This document shows positions 53,908 to 62,670 of a stretch of DNA of 64,000 bases, piece after piece; positions within the stretch are counted from its first letter, which is position 1; every line of letters starts with the position of its first letter. Location of the stretch: contig NZ_AP021879.1 of NCBI RefSeq assembly GCF_009689005.1, positions 5,489,724-5,553,723 of the forward strand. The letters run 5' to 3'. Source of the stretch: Desulfosarcina ovata subsp. ovata. Lineage in GTDB: Bacteria > Desulfobacterota > Desulfobacteria > Desulfobacterales > Desulfosarcinaceae. The notes beneath the pieces were generated by a model. That model was not told where the DNA came from, did not search any database, and was given only the letters and a program-made list of their open reading frames with translations. The position numbers were made by a program, and so were the translations under genes.

Positions 53908-55994
53908 GATGACACTCCTGAATCAGTTTGGCCAAATTTACCTTGCCGATCGGTCGGCCCGATGGGCAAGTCGATAATGAAGACGGTTCCCCCGCCTTCT
54001 CGGCTTTCGAAATGGATGGTTCCACCATGTTTTTCGGTGATCACGGCGTGGGCGATGGCCAATCCCTGGCCGGTCCCCCGGCCCACGGCTTTGGTCGTAA
54101 AAAACGGGTCGAACACCCGCTCCCGGATCGATTCGGGGATGCCGCCGCCGTTGTCGGCAACGCAGATCTGCACGGTCTTGCCATTGCCGCGGGTACTGAT
54201 CCGTATCCGTCCTTTACCGGTTTTTCCGTTATCGGTGGCATCATAAATGGCCTGGGCGGCATTGATCAGGAGATTCAAGAACACCTGATTCATTTCGCCG
54301 GGAAGGCATCGCACCGGGGGTAATTCCGGATCGAGATCGACCTCCAGATCGGCGACGTATTTCCATTCGTTACGGGCCACGGTGACGGTGGATTCCAGGG
54401 CCTCATTCAGGTCGACCGGGGATTTCCGATCCGATCCCGGATGGGAGAAACGGCGCATGGAGGTGACGATATCACTGACCCGCGTGATTCCCTCGAGGGT
54501 TTGCTCGATGGCAAGCGGCATTTCGGTCCGCAGGTAGTCGAGATCGGCGGCTTCGATCCGCTGTTCCAGTGCCTGTACAACCCTTCGGGTTGGCGCGCCG
54601 GCCTTGACGGCAGCCAAGAGATCCGTGCAGGCGGAAAGCACTCCCATCAGGTCATCGGTGGCTTCCTGGATAAAGCGGGTATTGTCTCCGATGTACTGAG
54701 TGGGCGTATTGATTTCATGGGCGATGCCGGCCGCCAGCTGGCCGATCGACTCCAGTTTTTGTGCCTGCTGACGATCCCTTTCGATGGCTGTTTTTTCAGT
54801 AATGTCCTCCACCAGTTCGATCGCTGCGACAACCCGGTCATCCTTATCGTGGATGGGTGATGCAATGATCCTGAACTGGCGTTTACGAACGGCCAGCGCT
54901 TCACCAAAGGTCGCTTCGCACCGGACACCCTCCTTCAGCGCCCGAACGGTGGGACAGCGGGAGCACGGAGCATCGCGGGGCGGTTTGATAAAAGAATGGT
55001 AGCATACCATCCCCTCTCCGGCCCTGGCCTCGGCAAACCATTCGCTCATCCGGGAGTTCATCCACAGGACATCCATTTTTTGGCCGAGCACCGCCACGCC
55101 GATGCCGATGTTTTCGACAATCTGGCGAAATTTCTCTTCCGAAACGCGCAGTTCCGCCTCGATTTGCCTGCACTCGGTGATGTCTGTCATTACCCCGACA
55201 ACCCCGGCAATTTCGCCGTTGACGTCAGGATAGCGCGCCTTGTTGAAAATAACATGGCGCGGGTAACCCTCATTGTCGTCGATAGCCGCCTCGTAACTGA
55301 GCCTGCACGGTTCCTCGATGACGCGTCGATCCATGTCCTGAACAAAATCGGCAGGCAGCCTGAAGGCGATTTCGGTAACCGTTTTGCCGAGAATCGACTC
55401 CCGGTCCTGCCCGACGATCGATTCAAAGGCGGTATTGCAGCCCTGGTATCGCCCATGATGGTCTTTGTAAAAAATCGGAATGGGAATCGAATTGATAATA
55501 TTTTGATGAAATAACAATTGGCTACTAAGATTTTCGGTGCGTTGGCGGACCTGTTCTTCCAAATGCCGAAGATACTTCCCTTTTTCCGCTTCCAATTGCT
55601 TCCGGCGCAAGGCGTTTTCGATAGTGATCAGGACGATATTGCGGGTGAATGGCTTGACGATATAGCCGTAGACCCCGAATTCCAACACTTCTTTGGCTTT
55701 CTGGGGGGTGTCAATGACGGAAACCACGATGATCGGTGTGTCCGGACAGGCTGTCGCCGCATAACGGAACAACTCGATACCGGAAACCCCGGGCATGTCG
55801 ATATCGCTCAGGATCATATCAACGGGCCTTGTGGCAAGCAGGGCTTTGGCCTCGTCCACACTTGCCGCCGTAATGCAGCGGTAGCCCGCCTCTTCCAGGT
55901 AGCGAACCAGGATGTTTCTAACCTGAAACGCATTGTCAACGATCAGAAGATCGGCTGTCGGCTTGTCATCTGTTGCAGTATCGCTATCCGCCAT
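53904..55994 (-). CDS. Receiver-PAS-PAS histidine kinase
   Basis: A 696-residue soluble hybrid kinase. The receiver (about 10-130) has the acceptor Asp in MILSDIDMPGVSG and VKPFTRN. Two PAS domains follow: about 160-285 (IINSIPIPIFYKDHHGRYQG) and about 290-415. The second has a cysteine cluster, CYHSFIKPPRDAPCSRCP, a layout seen in redox- or metal-linked PAS domains. HisKA (GQLAAGIAHEINTPTQYIGD) and HATPase (NGGGIPESIRERVF, GTGQGLAIAHAVI) complete it. It is the first gene of the tight operon that runs to 43915, though the HD-GYP regulator 122 bp upstream may also be included. Confidence 0.9.
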
Positions 55995-56116
55995 CGGGCT
56001 CCCCTTGGTTCGCGGTTATTCTTCTGGAGATATCGGAATAGAGAAGCGTTTCTTTAGTTTATTCTTTCCGATCGGCACCCATACACCCGATTGTTTTTTT
56101 TGATCTGAATGGCGGG

Positions 56117-57184
56117 TTATCCCTTACCCAGTTTATTTCTGACCGCCAGCAGTTTGTCCAGGGACGCGAAGAATGCGTTGACTACCGTGGGATCGAAATG
56201 CGTACCGCTGCTTTCGTTGATGATCCGGGTGGCGGTTTCCACTGAAAATGTTTTTTTGTATGGCCGTTCGGAGGTCAGTGCGTCAAAGACGTCGGCGATG
56301 GCAACAATACGGCTCACCATCGGGATATTTTTCTCTTTCAGCCCAAGGGGGTAACCACTACCGTCCCAGCGTTCGTGGTGCGTCAGAGCGATGATTTCCC
56401 CCATGCGGACAAAGCCGATAGCCGAGCCTTTCAGGATATCGGCACCGATCTGGGTGTGGGTTTTCATGATTTCCCATTCGGCATCATCGAATTTGCCCGG
56501 CTTTAGCAGGATCCGGTCCGGAATGCCGATCTTTCCGATGTCATGCATAGGGGCGGCATAGAGAATTGCGTCTACGGTTTTCTTTTTCAGCCCCATCTGG
56601 CTGGCGATGATGGCGGCATAGTGGCTCATGCGTTGAATATGGGCGCCGGTTTCGTTATCACGGTATTCGGAGGCGGACGTGAGCCGCCAGATGACCTCCA
56701 GGGAAGCGTCTTTGAGCTTTTCCAGGGCCAGGGCCAGCTGGCTGGATTTGAGCGAGACCATGTGGTTCAGGTTGACTTTTTCATCGTGCAACTGGTCAAG
56801 GGCCTGCTTCCGTTTCAGGTGGTACGATACCCGGGCAATAATTTCAGATGGATCGGCAGTTTTGGAAATAAAGTCGTCTGCGCATTCACCAAGGGCACGG
56901 GAAAGAATATCCGTCCCGTCCATCCCGGTGAGGATGATGACCGGAATGTGCAGTAGCTTGAAGTCATCCCTGATCCGTTCAGCCACTTCGAATCCGTCCA
57001 TTCCCGGCATGGACAGATCCAGCAGAATCAGGTCCGGCGTTATCGATTGGAGTTTTAAAAGGGCCTGGGCGCCGCCATGGACCGACTCAAAGGCAAGGGG
57101 CTTGTGCCGGAAAATCCGACCGATCATCCGGTGGATGGCCGGGTCGTCATCGATAACTAGAATATTTCCAAGGCTGTCGTTCAT
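56117..57184 (-). CDS. Response regulator with HD-GYP cyclic-di-GMP phosphodiesterase domain
   Basis: A 355-residue regulator. Receiver (7-125): LVIDDDPAIH, acceptor Asp in LILLDLSMPGMDG. Output: a full HD-GYP domain (about 155-340) with RLTSASEYRDNETGAHIQRM, APMHDIGKIGIPDRILLKPG, and the GYP motif in HHERWDGSGYPLGLKEKNIP. It should hydrolyse cyclic di-GMP when phosphorylated. ATG 57184 is chosen over the frame-open 57286 because the receiver begins at once. The gene is 122 bp upstream of the kinase operon on the same strand and may be its first gene or a separate unit. Confidence 0.92.
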   Translation of the reverse strand: MNDSLGNILVIDDDPAIHRMIGRIFRHKPLAFESVHGGAQALLKLQSITPDLILLDLSMPGMDGFEVAERIRDDFKLLHIPVIILTGMDGTDILSRALGECADDFISKTADPSEIIARVSYHLKRKQALDQLHDEKVNLNHMVSLKSSQLALALEKLKDASLEVIWRLTSASEYRDNETGAHIQRMSHYAAIIASQMGLKKKTVDAILYAAPMHDIGKIGIPDRILLKPGKFDDAEWEIMKTHTQIGADILKGSAIGFVRMGEIIALTHHERWDGSGYPLGLKEKNIPMVSRIVAIADVFDALTSERPYKKTFSVETATRIINESSGTHFDPTVVNAFFASLDKLLAVRNKLGKG

Positions 57185-57371
57185 GGTTAGCTTATTCGGC
57201 AATAAGAAAAATATCTTTATCGCGGGCGTAACCCCCAATGTTGCAACATGGGGAATAATTGGCAGATAACGCACAGCACGCACCAATTTCTGGCCAATCC
57301 CGCGATCTTGCCTCTATCCACCGTTACCGGCTCATTTTTTTCTTCTAAATGAAATCAGTATACTGCCAATA

Positions 57372-57650
57372 ATGGGATTTAAGGGGCCCATGTCGCGTAA
57401 TGCGGTATCGGCAAAGAAACTGGAAGGAGCAGACATCGAAGCGGCCCGAGCCGGAGAAGCCGGAAGGATTCTTCCTTGTATAGCATTCAAGATAATGTTT
57501 TTGGGCTGCGTTATCGGTCGTCGCAGTATTACCATACGACTTCCTCCCTCCGGCCTTGCCAAAAACATTATCTTAAGCGCTATAGCCAATGAAATCAATG
57601 TTCCGGCCCATAAGATGGCCGATGCCACCGAGGGCTGCCGACGTAGATAA
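57372..57650 (+). pseudogene. Relic of a chemoreceptor signalling domain split by a repeat element
   Basis: The frame reads GADIEAARAGEAGR, the hallmark chemoreceptor hairpin string, then runs into a non-coding element at 57479-57584, and beyond it resumes ANEINVPAHKMADATEGC. In intact receptors of this window the order is IEAARAGEAGKGFAVV followed by ANEIKELAKQTAEATGD, so both flanks align with the same place. Most of the receptor is lost. No start or ribosome-binding site is seen. This is a decayed fragment. Confidence 0.6.
57479..57584. mobile_element. 106-bp inverted-repeat element (second family), copy 2
   Basis: Its ends are TATAGC...GCTATA and include AAGATAATGTTTTTGG as an inverted repeat on both sides. 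The centre shares GCGTTATCGGTCGTCGC and CTTCCTCCCTC with the copy after hcp. It is inserted inside the chemoreceptor relic. A TA duplication is possible at the ends but cannot be told from the repeat itself. Confidence 0.8.
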
Positions 57651-57666
57651 GCTGATCGGTAGGGGG

Positions 57667-57828
57667 ATGATTAAACGGATGAATGGCAAACCAGAAAATA
57701 CGGTAATTTATGTTGATGATGATTTGTTCAATCTGAACAAGATCGATGCGCTGAAAAAAACCGTAAACACAATTGCCAAAAGAGTAGCCAAACAAAATAT
57801 AAGTATTGATAATCGTTATGAAAATTAA
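57667..57828 (+). CDS. Small hypothetical ORF (doubtful)
   Basis: A possible 53-residue product (MIKRMNGKPENTVIYVDDDL and a lysine-rich tail). The DNA is more AT-rich than the neighbours. GGTAGGGGG lies directly against the ATG, which is too close; an internal ATG at 57679 is better spaced. No family is recognised. It may be another gene remnant in this patchy stretch between the regulator operon and the protease gene. Confidence 0.3.
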   Translation: MIKRMNGKPENTVIYVDDDLFNLNKIDALKKTVNTIAKRVAKQNISIDNRYEN

Positions 57829-57959
57829 TCATCTGGGATGAGATGATACAACCATAAAGACACACTCCTTATCACAGCGTATGCCGATGCGTATCAGCAA
57901 TAAAAATGGGGTTGATCGCAGATATGTGCCGACGCTCAAAAAATCGTTCGAAAAAGCTT

Positions 57960-58583
57960 TCACCCGATGCCAAGCAGTTGCAGCACGATCTGGATGGGGT
58001 AGAAGAGAAAGCGGTCCAGCACATTGAAGTACATCAGGGCCAGTACAATCATGAAGCCGTAAGGTTCGACACGGCTTAAAGCCATGGCCTGCCGGGGCGG
58101 CAGCAGCCCGACCAGCACCCGGCCGCCGTCCAGCGGCGGAATCGGAATCAGGTTGAAGACGGCCAGGAACACATTGAGCTGGATGGCGATCAGCATGAAC
58201 ATCAGGAGCCCCTGGACGATGATGCCGGCCGTCAGCAGGGCCTTGAAAAGAATGGCGAAGACGGCGGCCAAAAAAAGGTTGATTACCGGGCCGCCCAGGG
58301 CAGACCACATCATGCCCCGGCGGGGGTCCTTGAAATTACGCGGATCGATGGGCACCGGTTTGGCCCAGCCGAAGACCACCGGCGAATGCATCAGGATCAG
58401 CATGGCCGGCACCAGGATGGTGCCGAACGGATCGATATGAGCCTTGGGGTTCAGGGTCAGGCGCCCCCGGGACTCGGCCGTGCGGTCGCCCAACCGCCGC
58501 GCCACCCATCCGTGGGCAAACTCGTGAAAGGTCAGGGCCATAAACAGGGCCAGCACCTGCAGCAGAATCCAACCAATATTCAT
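57960..58583 (-). CDS. Site-2-protease-like M50 membrane metalloprotease
   Basis: A 207-residue integral membrane protein of the M50 (site-2 protease) family without PDZ domain. The zinc motif is LTFHEFAHGWVARRLGD at the first membrane segment (HExxH), and the third ligand lies in NLIPIPPLDGGRVL. Four to five hydrophobic helices are visible. Such small M50 proteins cut substrates within the membrane; the target is unknown. Its normal length and intact metal ligands indicate a functional gene. It sits alone between the relic-rich region and the interrupted aminotransferase gene. Confidence 0.9.
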   Translation of the reverse strand: MNIGWILLQVLALFMALTFHEFAHGWVARRLGDRTAESRGRLTLNPKAHIDPFGTILVPAMLILMHSPVVFGWAKPVPIDPRNFKDPRRGMMWSALGGPVINLFLAAVFAILFKALLTAGIIVQGLLMFMLIAIQLNVFLAVFNLIPIPPLDGGRVLVGLLPPRQAMALSRVEPYGFMIVLALMYFNVLDRFLFYPIQIVLQLLGIG

Positions 58584-58662
58584 TTACAGTCCTCAGACGT
58601 TCCCCATTTTTCAGAATTGCCGAAGCGGCGATCCGGAGCGCTTACAGCGTGAAAAAAACCGC

Positions 58663-60031
58663 CTATTGCTTTTCATGAGCCGTGATTTCGATTGCCTGCC
58701 GGAACGTGGCAAGCCCGTCCAGCAGTTGCCTCTGTTCAATGTTCAATGCCGGAAATACGCGGATGCCATTCCCATGGGTTTGTCGAACGAAAAGTCTCCG
58801 GGATAAGGCGATTGGCGGAAAAGAATATACCAGAATGCGCAGGATTTTCATTCGTATTCAAGGCGGGCTTTTTTACGCATAGTGGGGCTATGTGTGGAAA
58901 AGCCCAACGTAGAAGACGGATGAAAAGACAAGCAGGCGGGTATATTCTTTGACAGAAATCGCCTAAGCACTCATCCGTAACTCTGGCGGCTGTCGCTTCA
59001 TCACTGAATTCCACTATCAGCAGGAGGCCCTTCCCTCTGACTTCTGTGACAACGCCGGAATAATCTTCACGCCAACGAGACATTTCATCAAGTGCCGATT
59101 GCCCCAGTTTTGCAACATGAGCGCTGATATTGTTATCAACCAGATACCGGATAACCGCATAGGCGACAGCACACGCAAGGGGGTTGCCACAGTAAGTGCC
59201 GCCATGATCGCCTACCTCCAATTGATCGGATATCTCCTCGGATATAGCGAATGCGCCAAGGGGAAACCCCCCGGCGATTCCCTTTGCCATCGTCAAAAAA
59301 TCTGCTTGGAGATTGGCTTCATCTATAGCGAACATTGGCCCGGTGCGGCAGAAACCTGTCTGGATCTCATCCACGATAAGGAGCGTGCCGTTTGCTTTGC
59401 AAAGCCGGGAGACATCCTCCAGATATCCTTCCGACGGGATACGAACGCCCCCTTCGCCTTGAACCGGTTCCAAAATGACAGCAGCAACGTCACCGTCGAG
59501 GGCGTGCCGAATTCCATCCAGATCGTTGTATGAAACAAACAAGTAGCCGGGCATGAGAGGATTGTACTTTTCGCGGTGTTTCGCTTGGCCCGTGGCTGAT
59601 GCCGTACTGATGGTACGGCCATGAAAACTGCCTTCGGTTGCTATCACCGTTCGACGGCCAGTAACCTTTCGAGCAAGCTTAATGGCAGCGTCATTGGCTT
59701 CAGCCCCGCTGTTCGAAAAAAATACCCGCGAGAGATTTGCTGGCAGGACATTCGATAGAAGAGATAGAAGCCGTGAACGTGACGGTGAATAAGTCAGTCC
59801 GGAATTGGGGTTCTGTAGAATACGCGCGGCCTGTTCCGACAAGGCATTCTGAATAGCCGGATGCGCATGCCCTATTGAAGTGACACCCCATCCGGCGGTT
59901 AAGTCGAGATACCTGTTTCCCTCCTCATCCCAAACATAAACACCCTCTCCCCTTTCAATTGATACAGGAATTTTTGTGAAGAAGGGAGGCATGTGCGCAT
60001 TCTCTATTTCGATTGTTTTGGTGGTTCCCAT
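58663..60031 (-). pseudogene. Class III aminotransferase interrupted near its 3' end by a mobile element
   Basis: A PLP enzyme of the acetylornithine aminotransferase-like group. Residues 1-355 are intact, with SNSGAEANDAAIKLAR, DEIQTGFCRTG and the PLP lysine 250 in MAKGIAGGFPLGAF. After ...VTDECL the frame enters the 157-bp element (58807-58963), reads through about 57 foreign residues and ends at 58736. The true C-terminus, SRRLFVRQTHGNGIRVFPAL and onward to 58663, is still encoded just beyond, one frame over. Removing the element and one TAA copy rejoins DECL-SRRLFVRQTHG in frame. The enzyme probably lost its C-terminal subdomain and may be inactive, although a 432-residue protein could still be made. 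It follows the DRE-TIM synthase by 40 bp with an AGGAGAG ribosome-binding site. Confidence 0.88.
58807..58963. mobile_element. 157-bp palindromic MITE-like element inside the aminotransferase gene
   Basis: The ends are inverted: GGCGATTGGCGGAAAAGAAT at 58807 and GGCGATTTCTGTCAAAGAAT read from 58963. The centre is a hairpin of GGGCTTTTTTACGCATAG with CTATGTGTGGAAAAGCCC. TAA flanks both ends (58804-58806 and 58964-58966), matching TTA on the other strand as in the copy at 32334. The flanking gene gives an empty-site sequence by inference, so the limits are well defined. Confidence 0.92.
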
Positions 60032-60071
60032 CTATCTCTCCTGTCAGATGCAGAAAGATGACTATACCAAT

Positions 60072-61745
60072 CTAACTATCTTGCATATCTGCCATGAACC
60101 GGCTCAAGGCTTGAACATAGGATTTGGCAGAGGCAGTTATGGTATCTTCGTCCACTGCTCTGCCGACCCAAACCGGTTCAGAAAGGTTATAGTCGATATC
60201 CTTGCCATTTCCGCTCAGAACGACCAATGCTTCTGCTTCGGAGGAATGGGTCCTTCCACGGTTGCTCGGCTCATATACCACAAGCTTGGGTTTTTTTACA
60301 CCAAGCCCGATGACATCATCGATTGCACTAAATACTGCGTTAATCGGCCCGTTCTTGCCCATGAAGGCTTCCCCGGTCAGTTTTTGACCGTCAACAATCA
60401 GTTCAACCTGAGCCTGCCGGACACTGGAATTGGCAAACTTGTTAAACGCATAATCGACAAAGAGGATATATTCCTCACCTGGATACCTGAAATCATCACC
60501 GATCATTCGAAGTTCCTTGTCTCCGTATGTGATGTCCCTCGATTTGATTACCGGCATGATATGTTTTTTGACAAATTTTTTCTCGAATCCGAAGCCCAGT
60601 TCGCTGAGTCTTGCCGTGACACCGGCAACCCCTGTCAGTTTCGTAATCTGATGCGTATTCCCCGTCCATCCGAGATCCTCAGGTGTACATGGCAGATAAA
60701 TATACTCTCCAATTGCCTTGCCTTTTTTGTCACCGTCGGAATGAACCCCTGATCCGTGGCGGAGCGCATTGGGGCCGATGCCCGGTGCGTTATAGGGTAT
60801 GGGAATACCGCTTTCCTTTTCGACCAGCCTTGCGACGGCATTGGTTTTACTCAGGTCGAAGCCTGTAAAAAAGTGGCGTTTGTATATCGGCTTTAATGAA
60901 AGGTTCATGATGACCTGCTCAAGTGGAGTATTGCCCGCTCTTTCACCGAGGGAATACCATGTGCCCTCAACCTGCCGGATACCCTGCTCGATGGCCTCAA
61001 GCGTATCGGCTACACTGACGCCGAAATCGTTATGGGCATGGAAGCTGAGCATTACATCATCGGTTCCCTCAACAAGCATTTTAAAATACCTGACAGCTTC
61101 CCCGATTTTGATTTCAATCCCTTTGGCGACCGTATGGGGAATGTTGATCACATCAGCCCCTTCCTTAATGGCACCGCCGTATATTCCTGCGATATAATCC
61201 TGCAAAAACAAATGCTCAGAATGTAATGACTGAGATAAGGCAAGGATCGTATTTTGGGCCGAAAACTCAACCCGTCCCTTGCCGCCCATCAATTTCTTGG
61301 CATAGGAAACCGCCTCGGATGCTTTTTTTATTTGCTCTTGAGGGTCGGCATTATATGCCCGAATCGAGGCCTCATCAATGTTGAGTGTAAAAACATGGAT
61401 GGTTGGATTGGGATTGTTTTTCAACGCATCCCATGTCTTATGGATATTTTTAAAATCCATGGTTGTAAGCCCGCAGATATAAGGCCCTTCAACAGAATCC
61501 GCAATTTCTTTTACCATTTCAAATTCAAGGAGGTTGGAACTGGGAAAACCGACCTCAATCGTGCTGACCCCTGTCGTGGCAAGATACCCGGCTATTTTCT
61601 GTTTTGAGTTTCCTTTAAATGTGACGCCGCCCTGTTCTCCGTCACGCAGAGTCGTATCAAATATTTCGATTTCTTGTTTTACAGCGATCTCAGTGTCGTC
61701 CTTGTCCAATGTCCAGATGCCGTCCTTGTTTTTTAGAATCGTCAT
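60072..61745 (-). CDS. 2-isopropylmalate/citramalate/homocitrate synthase family enzyme
   Basis: A 557-residue DRE-TIM metallolyase that condenses acetyl-CoA with a 2-oxo acid. The catalytic segment IFDTTLRDGEQGGVTF has Asp30 and Arg34. The divalent-metal His-x-His is in MLSFHAHNDFGVS, and GERAGNTPLEQV plus GSGVHSDGDKKG are conserved. A C-terminal ~120-residue LeuA-type regulatory domain (SVRQAQVELIVDGQKLTGEA) is present, consistent with feedback control. It is preceded by a branched-chain-rich leader peptide and attenuator, which points to leucine/isoleucine synthesis; the exact oxo-acid substrate is undecided. AAAGGTGAG precedes the ATG. The aminotransferase gene follows. Confidence 0.9.
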   Translation of the reverse strand: MTILKNKDGIWTLDKDDTEIAVKQEIEIFDTTLRDGEQGGVTFKGNSKQKIAGYLATTGVSTIEVGFPSSNLLEFEMVKEIADSVEGPYICGLTTMDFKNIHKTWDALKNNPNPTIHVFTLNIDEASIRAYNADPQEQIKKASEAVSYAKKLMGGKGRVEFSAQNTILALSQSLHSEHLFLQDYIAGIYGGAIKEGADVINIPHTVAKGIEIKIGEAVRYFKMLVEGTDDVMLSFHAHNDFGVSVADTLEAIEQGIRQVEGTWYSLGERAGNTPLEQVIMNLSLKPIYKRHFFTGFDLSKTNAVARLVEKESGIPIPYNAPGIGPNALRHGSGVHSDGDKKGKAIGEYIYLPCTPEDLGWTGNTHQITKLTGVAGVTARLSELGFGFEKKFVKKHIMPVIKSRDITYGDKELRMIGDDFRYPGEEYILFVDYAFNKFANSSVRQAQVELIVDGQKLTGEAFMGKNGPINAVFSAIDDVIGLGVKKPKLVVYEPSNRGRTHSSEAEALVVLSGNGKDIDYNLSEPVWVGRAVDEDTITASAKSYVQALSRFMADMQDS

Positions 61746-61775
61746 TTTCTCACCTTTTAAAGTTATCCAAAAATG

Positions 61776-61818
61776 AAAAAGCCGTTATCTGCGCGGTTTG
61801 GGGCTGATAACGGCTTTT
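61776..61818 (-). terminator. Attenuator terminator upstream of the DRE-TIM synthase
   Basis: On the minus strand AAAAGCCGTTATC pairs with GATAACGGCTTTT (13 bp) around a 16-base loop and is followed by a T-run. It ends about 30 bp before the synthase ATG. AGCCCC in the loop is complementary to GGGGCT at the end of the leader peptide region, giving a possible alternative fold. Confidence 0.85.
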
Positions 61819-61842
61819 AAAATTATCTTTAGGGTTACGCCA

Positions 61843-61926
61843 CTAAGAGCCCCGTCGCCTGGAGGTGTCAAGGCGCACCTCTGCGCTGAGAAGGACTATT
61901 AGTATGCTAATAAAATTAAAATCCAT
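61843..61926 (-). CDS. Branched-chain amino acid leader peptide (27 residues)
   Basis: A short frame, MDFNFISILIVLLSAEVRLD followed by TSRRRGS, has eight of residues 6-13 as Ile/Leu/Val apart from one Ser. It starts nine bases after AAAGAAGA, a weak ribosome-binding site, and stops 25 bp before the attenuator stem. GAGGTG and CACCTC inside it form a pause hairpin. Stalling of ribosomes at scarce Ile/Leu/Val codons would favour an antiterminator fold. Leader-peptide attenuation of leu/ilv operons is well described in proteobacteria; this fits it closely. Confidence 0.85.
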   Translation of the reverse strand: MDFNFISILIVLLSAEVRLDTSRRRGS

Positions 61927-61933
61927 ATTGTCT

Positions 61934-61962
61934 TCTTTATTGTTGATAAATTAACAAGTCAA
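61934..61962 (-). promoter_or_regulatory. Promoter of the leader peptide and synthase operon
   Basis: On the minus strand TTGACT (61962-61957) is followed after exactly 17 bp by TAAAGA (61939-61934). The -35 box is near consensus and the -10 is weak. It lies just before the leader ATG. Confidence 0.6.
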
Positions 61963-62034
61963 GAAATTTCCGTGGAAAACTTAAATGGGAGGGTGATCTT
62001 GATAAATTGAGGTCGGATCAACATTGCATGCGAC

Positions 62035-62355
62035 CTGTCGATGCTCCGCCCGTTGCTCGGCTTTGCCGGGGCCTTGACGGAGACCATCGGCTTCATCCGG
62101 GAGGAATGGGACCATATTGACCTTTGCTTGAAAGAGTGCTTTATCCGTCTGGGCAAGGCGGGGACAGGAAATTCGTCTCACAAAGCACCTATCGGGTGCC
62201 GTCTTCCGACGCACATAAAAGTGTGGCGACATTCCATGAGAAGTCCTCCGCCCCTCCCCCCGGAGGGGATGTGAACTACACGATTCGACAACTGCTTCCC
62301 GATGAGGCGGTGGAGGTTTCCACCTGCGCCTACCGATCGTACGGGTATATCTAGG
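62035..62355 (+). pseudogene. Decayed anti-sigma-type ATPase/GNAT acetyltransferase fusion fragment
   Basis: The plus strand encodes FAGALTETIGFIREEWDHID and LCLKECFIRLGKAGTGNSS, resembling the N-terminal helices of RsbW-like (HATPase_c_2) domains. In another frame 100 bp on it encodes VNYTIRQLLPDEAVEVSTCA plus YRSYGYI, which resembles the start of a GNAT domain. Deltaproteobacteria have proteins that join these two domains. Here most of the middle and the whole C-terminus are missing and the frames do not connect, so this is a relic. Domain identity is by pattern only. Confidence 0.5.
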
Positions 62356-62394
62356 AAAACTTCGTTTGCTACTATCGGGCTTGTTACGGATCCG

Positions 62395-62577
62395 TCAATT
62401 CTGGGAGGGCAGCTGATACGTCCGATCCAGCCGGTCGACCATGTCGTAGTAACGATCCATGAGGGCAGCATGACGCTCTTCGTATTCCGCATCGGTCATT
62501 TCGGTTTGGCGGCGTTCATGCTCCAACGCGGCCAGCTCATTGTCCAGCCAGCGATCCGGATCGAAGTTGTAGGTCAT
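62395..62577 (-). CDS. Small hypothetical protein, helical and charged
   Basis: A 60-residue product, MTYNFDPDRWLDNELAALEH and on, rich in Glu, Arg and Tyr with a predicted long helix (RHAALMDRYYDMVDRLDRTY). AGGGGAAAACC lies immediately before the ATG and is a good ribosome-binding site. No family is recognised. Its surroundings are relics, but the start signal and codon use suggest it is a real gene. Confidence 0.6.
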   Translation of the reverse strand: MTYNFDPDRWLDNELAALEHERRQTEMTDAEYEERHAALMDRYYDMVDRLDRTYQLPSQN

Positions 62578-62670
62578 GGTTTTCCCCTTTTGAATCGTGT
62601 AGCCGTTGGGTCACATGTATGTCACAAGGAGCTATTAGGGTCAAGCAGATGCTTATATGTCCCAAGCGAT

